Assembly: GCA_034437275.1 (NCBI GenBank)
Contig: DAOTUD010000011.1
Span: forward strand, 1 to 38,971
Direction: 5' to 3'
Length of the DNA stretch: 38,971 nucleotides
DNA from: TC-15 sp034437275
Lineage (GTDB): Bacteria; Chloroflexota; Anaerolineae; Aggregatilineales; Aggregatilineaceae
Of this stretch, positions 23,077 through 31,111 are shown in pieces. Made by a program: the position numbers and the translations under genes. Every line of letters starts with the position of its first letter. The stretch's first letter is position 1. Under the pieces are notes generated by a model. That model was not told where the DNA came from. It did not search any database and saw only the letters and a program-made list of their open reading frames with translations.

Positions 23077-25712
23077 GACTCTTCATACACTCCCTTCAAG
23101 GCCCCACTGCTGACCACCCAGGCCGCAGCGAAGATGAACAGCACCGCGAAGATCACCAGCGAGAACGCCGCCGCAAAGCCGAGTTGGAACTGTCCGTTCT
23201 CGCCAAATGCAGCGTTATACAGCGCCGTGACCAGGATGTTGGTGCTTTCGTTGGGTTCGCCTTTGGTGATCAGGTAGATCACGTTGAAGTTGTTAAAGGT
23301 CCAGATCACGTCCAGGGTGATAATCGGCACCGCTACGGGCCGGATCAACGGCACGGTGATGTGGCGGAAGCGCTGCCAGGGGTTGGCCCCGTCAATCTCG
23401 GCGGCTTCGTAATACTCCCCGGCGATGGATTGCAGCCCGCCGAGCAGCGTCACCATGTAGAACGGGATGCCGAGCCAGATGTTCACGAACGTCACCGCCG
23501 CGAACGCCGGGCCGGGGCTGAACAGCCAATTGATCCGGTCCAGGCCGATCTCGACCAGCATGGTGTTGACGAAACCGAAGTTGTAGTGGAATTCACCCTT
23601 CCAGGCCAGCGCGATGATCGGCTGTGGGATGGCCCAGGGCAGGATGATGATCGCGCGGTACAGGCCGCGCAGCTTCAGGCCCGGACGGTTGAGCACCAGC
23701 GCCAGCATCATGCCGCCGATCAGGTGGAAGATCACGTTCAGGCTGGTCCAGGCCAGCGTGGTACGCATCAGGCGCGGGAAGGTCGAGTTCTGCGTCTGGA
23801 GCAGGCGGCCCCAGCCCTGAATCTCGCCGTTCTTTTCCTTGACGAACACGCGCTTGAAGTTGTTCCAGCCGTATTCCAGGCTGTAGAGCACGACGTCGCG
23901 CTCGGTGGTGACGACCGTCTCGGGTTTCTGGTCCAGCCAGCCGACCGTGTTCTCGGCGTCGTACAGGCGCACACGGTAGCGCTGGAACTCGGCCGGTTCG
24001 GGGTCGGTCACCGGCACGCGCTCGCTCTTGTCGATGGTGGCCAGTGGCTCGCCCACCGCGCCGGGGTCGGGGTATACGGTCACGTCTTGCGCGGCGAGGT
24101 AGTTGGTCCGAATCTCGGCGGGTTCCTGGTTGGTCCAGCCGGAGACGCGCTCCGGCGTGCTGATGCGGTACCAGCTCACGTCGCGGTCGGTGTCGCGGTC
24201 GACGTACGTCACGCGCACCGCGTCGCCGAGCGTGGGGGCCGGTTCACCGTCGCCATCACCCGCATCATCAGCAGCGGGGGCCGGCGGCAGGATGATGTCG
24301 CCGATGGTGTCGATCACCTCGCTGTCCGTGTTGGGTTCCTGGTACAGCGGCAGGGTCGGGTCGACGTTCAAAATCTGGACGTCGGCGCGGTTGAGCACGC
24401 TGGTTGCGACCCAGCCGGTCTCGCCGGTCGCCGTCTCGATCTGGTACCACGTCGTGTCGGTCGAGGTGTCTTCGGCGCGCAGGATCAGCTTATCGCCCGC
24501 CGCAACCGCCCCGCTGGGCGTTTTGTCTGCGGGCTGCTCGCCGGTCGTCGCGTCGATGTCCTGGATATCGGCGTAGATATCGGCGTCGGTCCCGGCGTTG
24601 AAGACCGTGATCGACGGCGTGCCGGTTTTGGCGATGTTGATCCAGCCGACCTCGACGCGCAGGTCTTGCTGGCCCTCGCCGGGCAGCAGGCGCTCCTCGA
24701 CCTGGACCTGGTACCAGGTGACGGTCGTGGTCGTGCGCAGCACGGTTTCGGTCCCGGCAGTGGCCGCGCCTACGACCTCGCTGGCGGTGTCGGTGGCGTC
24801 ATACAGCGTGACGTCAGACGCCGGGAAGTAGGACTGGCTGACCGACACCAGCGCATCGCCGGTCGGATCGCTGCGTCTGGCCCAGCCGGTCGTCCCGTCG
24901 TCCAGGGCGATTTGGTACCACTCGGTCGGGGGGCGGCCTGCCGCCGCTTGCAGCAGTTCTTGCCTTTCGGAAACCTGCCCGATCACCTCGTCGCCGGTCT
25001 GGTCGGCATACAGCGGGGCGTCGGCAGCCGCGTAATACATTTCGTCCGGCAGCCACCCCTCTTGCCCGTCGGTTTTGATCGGCCACCAGTCGCGCTGGTC
25101 TTGCATTTCGATAAATTTCAGTTTGAATTCAGCATACGCTGCGCGACATTCCTTCGATCCTTCGGGATCGGTGAGCGGGTTAGGGCATGTTTCGCCGGTG
25201 ATGGTAGTGCCATCGTCCGTCAGATACACCGCCTGCCCCGGGTCGGTGATGTAGGGCTGAATCTTCGAGCTGCGCCCGGTGACCTGGATCGTCTGGCCCT
25301 TGTCGAGCGTGAAGGCCGGTTCGGCGGTGTCGCGGTTGGGTTCCTGCCACGCCGGCAAGTCGTCGATCTGCACCTCAACTTCCGCGCCCGGGGCCGCCTT
25401 CGACAGCGAGCACGGCGCGTCGGTCACGTCCGCGTTGGAGATGTAACACGACATCGTCTTCAGGCGCAGGTCCGAAAACGCCAGCCGGATGTTATACACA
25501 AATGGATAAACGGTAAACAACAGGAGGGCCATTGCTGCCGGCGCTACCAGGGTATAGGGCAGCGTGAATTTGCTGCGCAGTAGTTTACCGACCACCAGGT
25601 AAACGACGAGTTCGAGGATCGCCGTCCCGATAATGGTGATGGCCAACAACGGCAGCAGTTCGACCAGACGGTCGATAGCCAGCTCCAGGGTGAGACCTTT
25701 AGCGAGCCACAT
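23073..25712 (-). CDS. MalF-type ABC permease with a large extracellular SH3b-like repeat insert
   Basis: The product is 879 residues, against 290-320 for ordinary family members and 514 for E. coli MalF. The start at ATG 25712 follows GAGAGGAGAAA. Two N-terminal helices (about 17-42 and 52-76, the second with 'FTVYPFVYNIRLAFSDL') are followed by about 520 extra residues (about 88-605). The normal core then resumes with 'NNFKRVF', helices from about 650 onward and the EAA loop 'EAAEIDGANPWQRFRHITVPL' at 769-789. The insert is a series of SH3b-like units with 'WYQI', 'WYQV' or 'WYRI' at 265, 333, 422 and 514, and following 'GW' at 219, 276, 356, 433, 525 and 591. The same base composition runs through, and no frameshift is visible. 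The insert lies outside the membrane, where MalF P2 contacts the binding protein. Confidence 0.93.
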   Translation of the reverse strand: MWLAKGLTLELAIDRLVELLPLLAITIIGTAILELVVYLVVGKLLRSKFTLPYTLVAPAAMALLLFTVYPFVYNIRLAFSDLRLKTMSCYISNADVTDAPCSLSKAAPGAEVEVQIDDLPAWQEPNRDTAEPAFTLDKGQTIQVTGRSSKIQPYITDPGQAVYLTDDGTTITGETCPNPLTDPEGSKECRAAYAEFKLKFIEMQDQRDWWPIKTDGQEGWLPDEMYYAAADAPLYADQTGDEVIGQVSERQELLQAAAGRPPTEWYQIALDDGTTGWARRSDPTGDALVSVSQSYFPASDVTLYDATDTASEVVGAATAGTETVLRTTTTVTWYQVQVEERLLPGEGQQDLRVEVGWINIAKTGTPSITVFNAGTDADIYADIQDIDATTGEQPADKTPSGAVAAGDKLILRAEDTSTDTTWYQIETATGETGWVATSVLNRADVQILNVDPTLPLYQEPNTDSEVIDTIGDIILPPAPAADDAGDGDGEPAPTLGDAVRVTYVDRDTDRDVSWYRISTPERVSGWTNQEPAEIRTNYLAAQDVTVYPDPGAVGEPLATIDKSERVPVTDPEPAEFQRYRVRLYDAENTVGWLDQKPETVVTTERDVVLYSLEYGWNNFKRVFVKEKNGEIQGWGRLLQTQNSTFPRLMRTTLAWTSLNVIFHLIGGMMLALVLNRPGLKLRGLYRAIIILPWAIPQPIIALAWKGEFHYNFGFVNTMLVEIGLDRINWLFSPGPAFAAVTFVNIWLGIPFYMVTLLGGLQSIAGEYYEAAEIDGANPWQRFRHITVPLIRPVAVPIITLDVIWTFNNFNVIYLITKGEPNESTNILVTALYNAAFGENGQFQLGFAAAFSLVIFAVLFIFAAAWVVSSGALKGVYEES

Positions 25713-25729
25713 GGAATTTCTCCTCTCCG

Positions 25730-25771
25730 GGAAAAAGACAAACAGCGAGTAAAGACGTACTTTACCCGCTG
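25730..25771 (-). terminator. Intercistronic attenuator hairpin between binding-protein and permease genes
   Basis: On the minus strand CAGCGGGTAAAG pairs with CTTTACTCGCTG over 12 bp (one G-T pair) with a 5-nt loop at 25755-25759. It is followed by TTTGTCTTTTTCC. It lies just before the permease Shine-Dalgarno site. Partial termination here would give more binding protein than permease, as in many sugar ABC operons. Confidence 0.65.
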
Positions 25772-25802
25772 CTTGATATCTCCACTGCCGGTCATTCCTC
25801 GA

Positions 25803-27098
25803 TTACTGCAATTCCTCGATGCACTCCTCGGCGAAGTCCTGCGCGTTAGCCGCAGATTCTTCTGGCGTGGACGAGCCGTTCATCACGGCCTGGTATTCCT
25901 GCTTGACCGCGTCGAACAGGCAGCGCATCTCGACGTTAACCGGCTGCGGTACGCCAACGGCCAGCGCTTCCGCGCTCTGCGCGATAATCGGATCGGCCAT
26001 CACGGCTTCGGACTCGAAGGCCGGCAGGAAGCCGGGCAGGCGGCCCTGGTCCACCGTGTACTTGGCGATCTGGTCGATGTCGGTGCTGTACCAATCCAGG
26101 AAGGAAACAACCACGTCCAGTTCCGGCCCCTGAGTTGCCGTCGGGATCATGCCGTAGGTGCCGGCGATCAACGGGGCGGGCTGGCCGCCTTCGAAGGTCG
26201 GGTACGGGGCCAGGCCGAGGTCATCGCCCAGCGCCGCGATCATGCCGCTGTCGCCGCCCAGGCTCCAGTCGCCATTGATCGTCATCGCCGCTTTGCCTTC
26301 TTTGAACAGCCCGTCGAGGCAGTCGTAGTTGCACTCGGCGGCGGTGATGTCATATTCGAACTTCAGGTCCGACAGCATCTGGTAGGTCTTGACCAGCGAT
26401 TCGTTGTTCAGGTCCGGGGTGACGCCGTCTTCCGCGAAACCAACGAACGGCACGTCGTTCGGGTTGATGGCCTGCATCCACGGGAAGACCCAGAAACTCT
26501 CTTCGTGGCTGTACAGGAAGGGGATGAAGCCTTCAACGTCCGCGTTTTCCTCTTTAAGCTGCTGGCTGACTTCGATCAGTTCGTCAATCGAAGCGGGGGG
26601 TTCGTCGATGTACTGCTTGTTGTAGATCAGCATCAGGTGGTTGCCCGCGCTGAAGGGGATGCCCCAGGTCTGGCCGTCCAGGTTCACGGTGTTGAGGTAT
26701 TCGTCCATGAAGAACAGCTCGTCGAGCGGCTGGATGATGCCGGCTTCGGTGAACGGGCCAGCGTGGTCGGCGACGGTCCACAGGAAGTGTGGCACGCCTT
26801 CGCCTGCCAGCGCGACGGTCTGCAGTTCGGTACGTAGCTGCTCAACGTCCTTGGTTTCGATGGTCAGCGTCGAGCCGGGGGCATTTTCTTCGGCCCAGGC
26901 CTCGAAGGCGTCCTCGAAGCCAATCGATTCCATGAATTCCGGCGATTCCTTCGACCACAGGATCAGGTCGACGGCTTCCATCTGGCCGGTGTTGGATTTG
27001 GTTGGGCTGGAGTTCGAGGCCGCGGCGGGCAGCACAACCCCAACCGTAATCACGACGAGCAACGCAACAATCCCTAGCAATTTAATGTTTTTACGCAT
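25803..27098 (-). CDS. Extracellular sugar-binding protein of the ABC transporter (MalE type)
   Basis: The product is 431 residues from ATG 27098, with AAAGGA upstream; a TTG seven codons earlier is less likely. It has a hydrophobic signal segment ending near 'LPAAAS', but no lipobox cysteine, so secretion by signal peptidase I or membrane anchoring by the uncleaved segment is suggested. The mature part has the family-1 solute-binding pattern: 'VDLILWSKESPEF', 'GVPHFLWTVADHAGPFTEAGIIQPLDELF', 'TWGIPFSAGNHLMLIYNKQY', 'GKAAMTINGDWSL' and 'GTYGMIPTATQGPELD'. It would bind maltodextrin-like oligosaccharides outside the cell, inferred from the adjacent amylase. It is first in the operon. Confidence 0.92.
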   Translation of the reverse strand: MRKNIKLLGIVALLVVITVGVVLPAAASNSSPTKSNTGQMEAVDLILWSKESPEFMESIGFEDAFEAWAEENAPGSTLTIETKDVEQLRTELQTVALAGEGVPHFLWTVADHAGPFTEAGIIQPLDELFFMDEYLNTVNLDGQTWGIPFSAGNHLMLIYNKQYIDEPPASIDELIEVSQQLKEENADVEGFIPFLYSHEESFWVFPWMQAINPNDVPFVGFAEDGVTPDLNNESLVKTYQMLSDLKFEYDITAAECNYDCLDGLFKEGKAAMTINGDWSLGGDSGMIAALGDDLGLAPYPTFEGGQPAPLIAGTYGMIPTATQGPELDVVVSFLDWYSTDIDQIAKYTVDQGRLPGFLPAFESEAVMADPIIAQSAEALAVGVPQPVNVEMRCLFDAVKQEYQAVMNGSSTPEESAANAQDFAEECIEELQ

Positions 27099-27339
27099 CC
27101 CTACTTGGTATCCTTTCAATTAGCATTTGAAGGTGTTGTGGTGAAGCCTTAGCTTCCGGCAGTGGCAAAAAATCTAGGCAAAAATGTACTATAATTCTGA
27201 CGTTTTAGCAATTTTTGGTATCGTGTGTATTTCATGTTTACTATCAAGATTTAGGGGGAACACTAGTCAATCTTTGGTTTGCATGCGTATATAGAAATAG
27301 GGCTTTTGGCCAACAGCCTGATCCGAGGAGTTAGGTTTG
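27099..27339. other. AT-rich divergent control region between the binding-protein operon and the M1 lipoprotein gene
   Basis: This 240-bp stretch is clearly more AT-rich than its surroundings and must hold divergent promoters. A perfect TATAAT on the plus strand is at 27190-27195, and its near-inverse TATAGT can be read on the minus strand at 27193-27188. Neither has a convincing -35 at the right distance. A small hairpin GAAGC-CTTA-GCTTC lies near 27143. I could not define a specific operator. Confidence 0.4.
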
Positions 27340-29226
27340 ATGATAACGATGTACAGACGTTTGTTGATTGTCGTAGTTTTGATGAGTGTCCTGGTCGCGG
27401 CGTGCAGCAGCGAAGACGGCGGCGAAACCCGCCTGCCGACCCCGCCGCCGACGATCACCGCGCTGCCGGCGATGACGCCCACCCCGGTGCCGCCACCGGT
27501 CGCGGAGGGCGCGCTGCCGCCGGTGGACTGGGACAACCCGGCCTATTTGCAGGAATACGAGCAGGCGATGCGGCCTGCGTTTGCCGAGGATGTGTACGCC
27601 TACGCGGACCGCAACCGCTACTATATCGAGGCCAGCCTGGTCTTCGAGGACCAGGTCGACGCCAGCGGCGAGGTGGTCTTCCCAGACCGGGTCGCCGTGA
27701 TCCGGGGCGCGCAGCGCGTGCGCTACACCAACCACGCCGACGAAACCCTGGACGAGATCGTGTTCCGCCTCTACGCCAACCTGCCGGCGTTGGGCGGGCG
27801 GATGGAAGTCTACAACGCGACCGTCAACGGCGAGCCGGTCGCGCCGGGGCTGTCGGAGCGCGAAACCGTGCTGACGCTGCGCCTGGCCGATGCCGACGGC
27901 GCGCCGCTGGTGCCGGGCACGGTCGAACCGCTGGCCCCCGGCGAGTCGGTCGAGATCATGATGCAGTTCAGCGTGGCCGCCGAGCGCGGCATGTTCGCCT
28001 CCTACGGCGCGTTCGGCTTCCAGAACGACGTGTTCTCTGGGCCGGAGTGGTACCCGGTGCTGTCGGTGTACGACGCGGATGCCGGGTGGTGGACGGTGCG
28101 CCCCAACCCGACCGGCGACGCGGTCTACAGCGCGACCGGCCTGTATGACGTGCGCTTCACCACGCCGGAGGATTTCCGCGTGGCGATGAGTGGCTCGCTG
28201 GTCAATGGCGAGGTGGGCGACGACGGGCGCGAGGTCTGCCCCGATACCGGCGACGGCACGCGCACCTGCCGCTTCCTCAGCGGGCCGATGCGCGATTCGC
28301 TGGTGGTGGCCGGGCCGAACTTTGGCAAGATCACCGGCTGCGCCGAGGCGAACGCCATCCTGGACGTCGGGCAGACGTGCGACCCCGACGACGTAGCGGT
28401 CAACGTGTATCACTGGCCGGGCGACGAGGCGGTCGCGCTCAACGTGCTGCAATTTTCGCTGGACTCGGTGCGCATTTTCAGCGAGAAATTCGGCCCCTAT
28501 CCCTATGCGGAGCTGGACGTGGCCGAGACGTTCAACTACACCGGGATCGAGTATCCGGGCATTATCGTCATCGCCGCGCGCAACTGGGAGCGCGGCAACC
28601 AGTTTCTGGAGATCACGACCACGCACGAGGTCGCGCACCAGTGGTGGTACGGGGTGGTGGGCAACAACCAGGTCGGCAAGCCCTGGCTCGACGAGTCGCT
28701 GACCTCGTACTCGGAGTACGTCTACATGCGCAATGTGTACGACGAACGGCGCGGGGCCGATCTGGTGGACAGCGACGACCGCTCGTACAAGCGCTACAAA
28801 GACAACGGGTGGCCCGATCTGGCGATGGGCCTGTCGACAGCGGCTTACAACGGCGGGAACTACGGCATGATCATTTATGTCAAGGGGCCGCTGTTCTACC
28901 AACGGCTGGAAAACGAACTCCTGGGGCGCGAGGCGTTCTTCGACGCGGTGCAGTTGTACTTCCAGCGCCACCGCTACGAGATCGTGCGCTCGCGGGATGT
29001 GCTGGAAGCCTTCGAGGACTCGTCCGGGCGCGACCTGGACCGCAGCTTCTACAACTGGGTCGGCGACTTCCCCGGCCTGGATCGCCGGGAAGACTGCCGG
29101 GGCGACGCCCGCCCGCCATACGACGCGGTGACGACGAGCGTCAGCCGCCGCGCGGTCCGCTGGCTGTACGGCTCGGCGTGTGGCTCGGGGCGGATTCTGC
29201 CCGCCGGGCAGCAGCTCAGCCCGTAG
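27340..29226 (+). CDS. M1-type (gluzincin) metallopeptidase, lipoprotein
   Basis: The product is 628 residues from ATG 27340, nine bases after CCGAGGAG. The N-terminus has a lipobox 'LVAAC' with Cys22, so the protein is probably anchored by lipid on the outer face of the membrane. A proline- and threonine-rich linker follows. The zinc site is HEVAH at 429-433 with the third ligand Glu452 in 'PWLDESLTSY', the M1 spacing. The region corresponding to the GAMEN motif reads 'YTGIEYPG', as in the paralogue at 3040-4554. The two share 'AHQWWY' and 'VGN.Q...PWLDE'. It might degrade extracellular peptides. The unusual motif leaves activity open. Confidence 0.9.
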   Translation: MITMYRRLLIVVVLMSVLVAACSSEDGGETRLPTPPPTITALPAMTPTPVPPPVAEGALPPVDWDNPAYLQEYEQAMRPAFAEDVYAYADRNRYYIEASLVFEDQVDASGEVVFPDRVAVIRGAQRVRYTNHADETLDEIVFRLYANLPALGGRMEVYNATVNGEPVAPGLSERETVLTLRLADADGAPLVPGTVEPLAPGESVEIMMQFSVAAERGMFASYGAFGFQNDVFSGPEWYPVLSVYDADAGWWTVRPNPTGDAVYSATGLYDVRFTTPEDFRVAMSGSLVNGEVGDDGREVCPDTGDGTRTCRFLSGPMRDSLVVAGPNFGKITGCAEANAILDVGQTCDPDDVAVNVYHWPGDEAVALNVLQFSLDSVRIFSEKFGPYPYAELDVAETFNYTGIEYPGIIVIAARNWERGNQFLEITTTHEVAHQWWYGVVGNNQVGKPWLDESLTSYSEYVYMRNVYDERRGADLVDSDDRSYKRYKDNGWPDLAMGLSTAAYNGGNYGMIIYVKGPLFYQRLENELLGREAFFDAVQLYFQRHRYEIVRSRDVLEAFEDSSGRDLDRSFYNWVGDFPGLDRREDCRGDARPPYDAVTTSVSRRAVRWLYGSACGSGRILPAGQQLSP

Positions 29227-29655
29227 CTGAACGCTGGCTCGTGCTCTCGGATGGTCAGCCGATAACTGCCCCGCACCCCCCGGCCCCATACGCATTAAGC
29301 TAAGAGGCAACTAGCCGGTGCTTGGCGCAAAAAGCCCTCACCCTTCCGGCGGAGCCGGGTCCCTCTCTCTGAGGGAGAAGGGGCTGGGGATGAGGGCCAA
29401 ACCGGACATCAACTACTAGGGGGTTATGCTAGATATCCTGGCGTGTGTGTCGATGGTTTACCCCTCCCTAAATCCCTCCCCGTGAACGGAGAGGGACTTT
29501 GGGTCCTGGTTTGTTTCCCCTCTCTGCGCGCGGGGAGGGGGCCAGGGGGAGGGGTAAAACTAGCATAACGCCCTACTAAACTTAATGCGCATGGGATGCC
29601 GCCCGTAGGGCGGAGGGGTGAGGGACTGCAACCGTGAGGTAAGGCCAACCCGCCG
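29227..29655. other. 430-bp gene-free stretch holding several repeat modules
   Basis: No coding region is supported. From 29330 to 29400 there is a module 'gccctcacccttccggcgg...ggggatgagggc', related to 35475-35560. From 29415 to 29577 is a MITE-like element, listed separately. Near 29600-29625 is the 'gccgcccgtagggcggaggggtgaggg' module also seen near 44-81. The first 100 bases show nothing recognisable. Confidence 0.6.
29415..29577. mobile_element. MITE-like element with 18-bp inverted ends
   Basis: ACTAGGGGGTTATGCTAG at 29415-29432 and the inverse of 29560-29577 (AGTAGGGCGTTATGCTAG) match at 16 of 18 positions and bound a 163-bp element. Inside is the 'tttacccctccctaaatccctccccgtg...ggggaggggtaaaac' palindrome. 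The ends share 'GTTATG' and a leading 'nTAG' with the element at 10448-10607, and the sizes are nearly equal (163 and 160 bp), so they are probably one family. Confidence 0.6.
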
Positions 29656-31056
29656 CTACTCGATCTCGTCCCACTGCGCGCGGAACGAGCGCGGCGCTAA
29701 GGCCGGCAGCGCGCGGTCGCCGGTGGGGTTCAGGCGGCGCGGCACCCGCAGCGATCCCCGGCGGGCCAGCGGGCGCTGGGCGATGCGCGCCAGCCCGGTC
29801 AGCGCGCGGTACAGGCGCGGACGGGCCAGCCCCCACGCCGCCGCGTGTTCCAGCACGCGCTCGACGCGGGTCGGGATGCGCTGCGTGACCTCGTCCGCGC
29901 GCAGCGCGAGCAGCAGGCGCGGCAGGTCGATGCGCGCCGGGCACACGTCCAGGCACGCCCCACACAGCGAACTGGCGTGCGGCAGCGCTTCGTAGTCCGC
30001 CAGTCCGAACAGCAGCGGCGCGATCACGGCCCCGATCGGCCCGCTGTACGGGTTGCCGTAGCTGTGGCCGCCGACCGCCTGGTAGACCGGGCAGACATTC
30101 AGGCACGCCCCGCAGCGGATACACTGCAAAATCTCCTCGTATGGGGTGCCCAGCAGGCGGCTGCGCCCGTTATCCAGCAGCACAATGTGCACTTCCTGCG
30201 GCCCGTCGGGATCGTCCGGGCGGGCCGGACCGGTGATCGTCGTGGTGTAGACCGACAGCGGCTGCCCGGTCGCGCTGCGCGCCAGCAGCGCCAGCCACGC
30301 GGCGGCATCGTCCCACGTCGGGGCCAGCTTCTCGATGCCCATCAGCGCGATGTGCACCGGCGGCGCGCTGGTGACCAGGCGCCCGTTGCCCTCGTTGGTG
30401 ACCAGCACCACGCTGCCCGTCTCCGCTACGCCCACGTTCACGCCGGAAATGCCGATCCGCGCCGCCAGAAATTGCGCGCGCAGCACGCGCCGTGCGGCGG
30501 CGGTCATGCCGGGCACGTCGTCGCCGTCGAAAGGGGTGCCCAGCGTGCGGCTGAACAGCGCCGCGACCTGCTGGCGCGTCTTGTGCAGCGCCGGCCCGAT
30601 GATGTGCGCGGGCGGCTCCCCGGCCAGTTGGATGATCCACTCGCCCAGGTCGGTCTCCACCGGCGTGATCCCGGCCTGTTCCAGCGCGTGGTTGAGGCGA
30701 ATCTCCTCGGTCGCCATCGACTTCGACTTCACGACCAGTTCGGCGTCATGCTGGCGCGCGATGTCGAGGGCGATCTGGCAGGCGTCGGCGGCGTCCGTCG
30801 CCCAGTGGACCTGTGCCCCGGCGGCCTGGGCGCTGCGCTCGAACGTCTCCAGGTGCTCCGGCAGCCGGGCCAGCGTGGCGTGGCGCATGGCCTTGAAGTG
30901 GTCGCGCAGTTCGCCGGTGGCGGGCAGGTCGTCCAGCGCGGCGGTCCGGTGCGTGCGGAAGCGGTGTGTGGCGTGCGCGAGCGCCTGTTGCAAGTTCGCG
31001 TCGGCGATGGCACGCGCGGCGTCTGCCTGGAAATTGCGGAACGTGACGTTGGTCAT
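29656..31056 (-). CDS. lutB: LutB-like lactate-utilization iron-sulfur protein
   Basis: The product is 466 residues. The N-terminal LUD domain has 'VVKSKSMATEEIRLNHALEQAGI' near 108-130, 'ETDLGEWIIQL' and 'GISGVNVGVAETGSVVLVTNEGN', the typical pattern. Two ferredoxin-like clusters follow: Cys312, 315, 318 and 322 in 'CIRCGACLNVCPVY', and Cys365, 368 and 372 in 'LCGACLDVCPARI'. With LutA and LutC it forms the cytoplasmic complex that oxidises L-lactate to pyruvate. LutC is not in this window, and the LutA-like gene is 11 kb away. It is 55 nt downstream of the YgjP-like gene on the same strand. Confidence 0.92.
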   Translation of the reverse strand: MTNVTFRNFQADAARAIADANLQQALAHATHRFRTHRTAALDDLPATGELRDHFKAMRHATLARLPEHLETFERSAQAAGAQVHWATDAADACQIALDIARQHDAELVVKSKSMATEEIRLNHALEQAGITPVETDLGEWIIQLAGEPPAHIIGPALHKTRQQVAALFSRTLGTPFDGDDVPGMTAAARRVLRAQFLAARIGISGVNVGVAETGSVVLVTNEGNGRLVTSAPPVHIALMGIEKLAPTWDDAAAWLALLARSATGQPLSVYTTTITGPARPDDPDGPQEVHIVLLDNGRSRLLGTPYEEILQCIRCGACLNVCPVYQAVGGHSYGNPYSGPIGAVIAPLLFGLADYEALPHASSLCGACLDVCPARIDLPRLLLALRADEVTQRIPTRVERVLEHAAAWGLARPRLYRALTGLARIAQRPLARRGSLRVPRRLNPTGDRALPALAPRSFRAQWDEIE

Positions 31057-31111
31057 CGGCTGTCGTGGCGCGGGATGCGCCTGCTCCTTTCTGGTCCTGG
31101 CTGCGTCACGC

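Noticed and set aside
23184..25583. A 799-codon open frame opposite the MalF-type gene
   Set aside because: The minus-strand frame has membrane helices, an EAA loop and SH3b motifs; the plus-strand product has none and lacks a ribosome-binding site.
27160..27215. A sigma70 promoter around TATAAT at 27190 for the M1 lipoprotein gene
   Set aside because: No acceptable -35 lies 16-18 nt upstream on either strand; only the -10-like hexamer is noted.
29300..29640. A CRISPR array or a cluster of tandem repeats
   Set aside because: The repeats are inverted, GC-rich and irregular, with no constant spacer length and no cas genes nearby.
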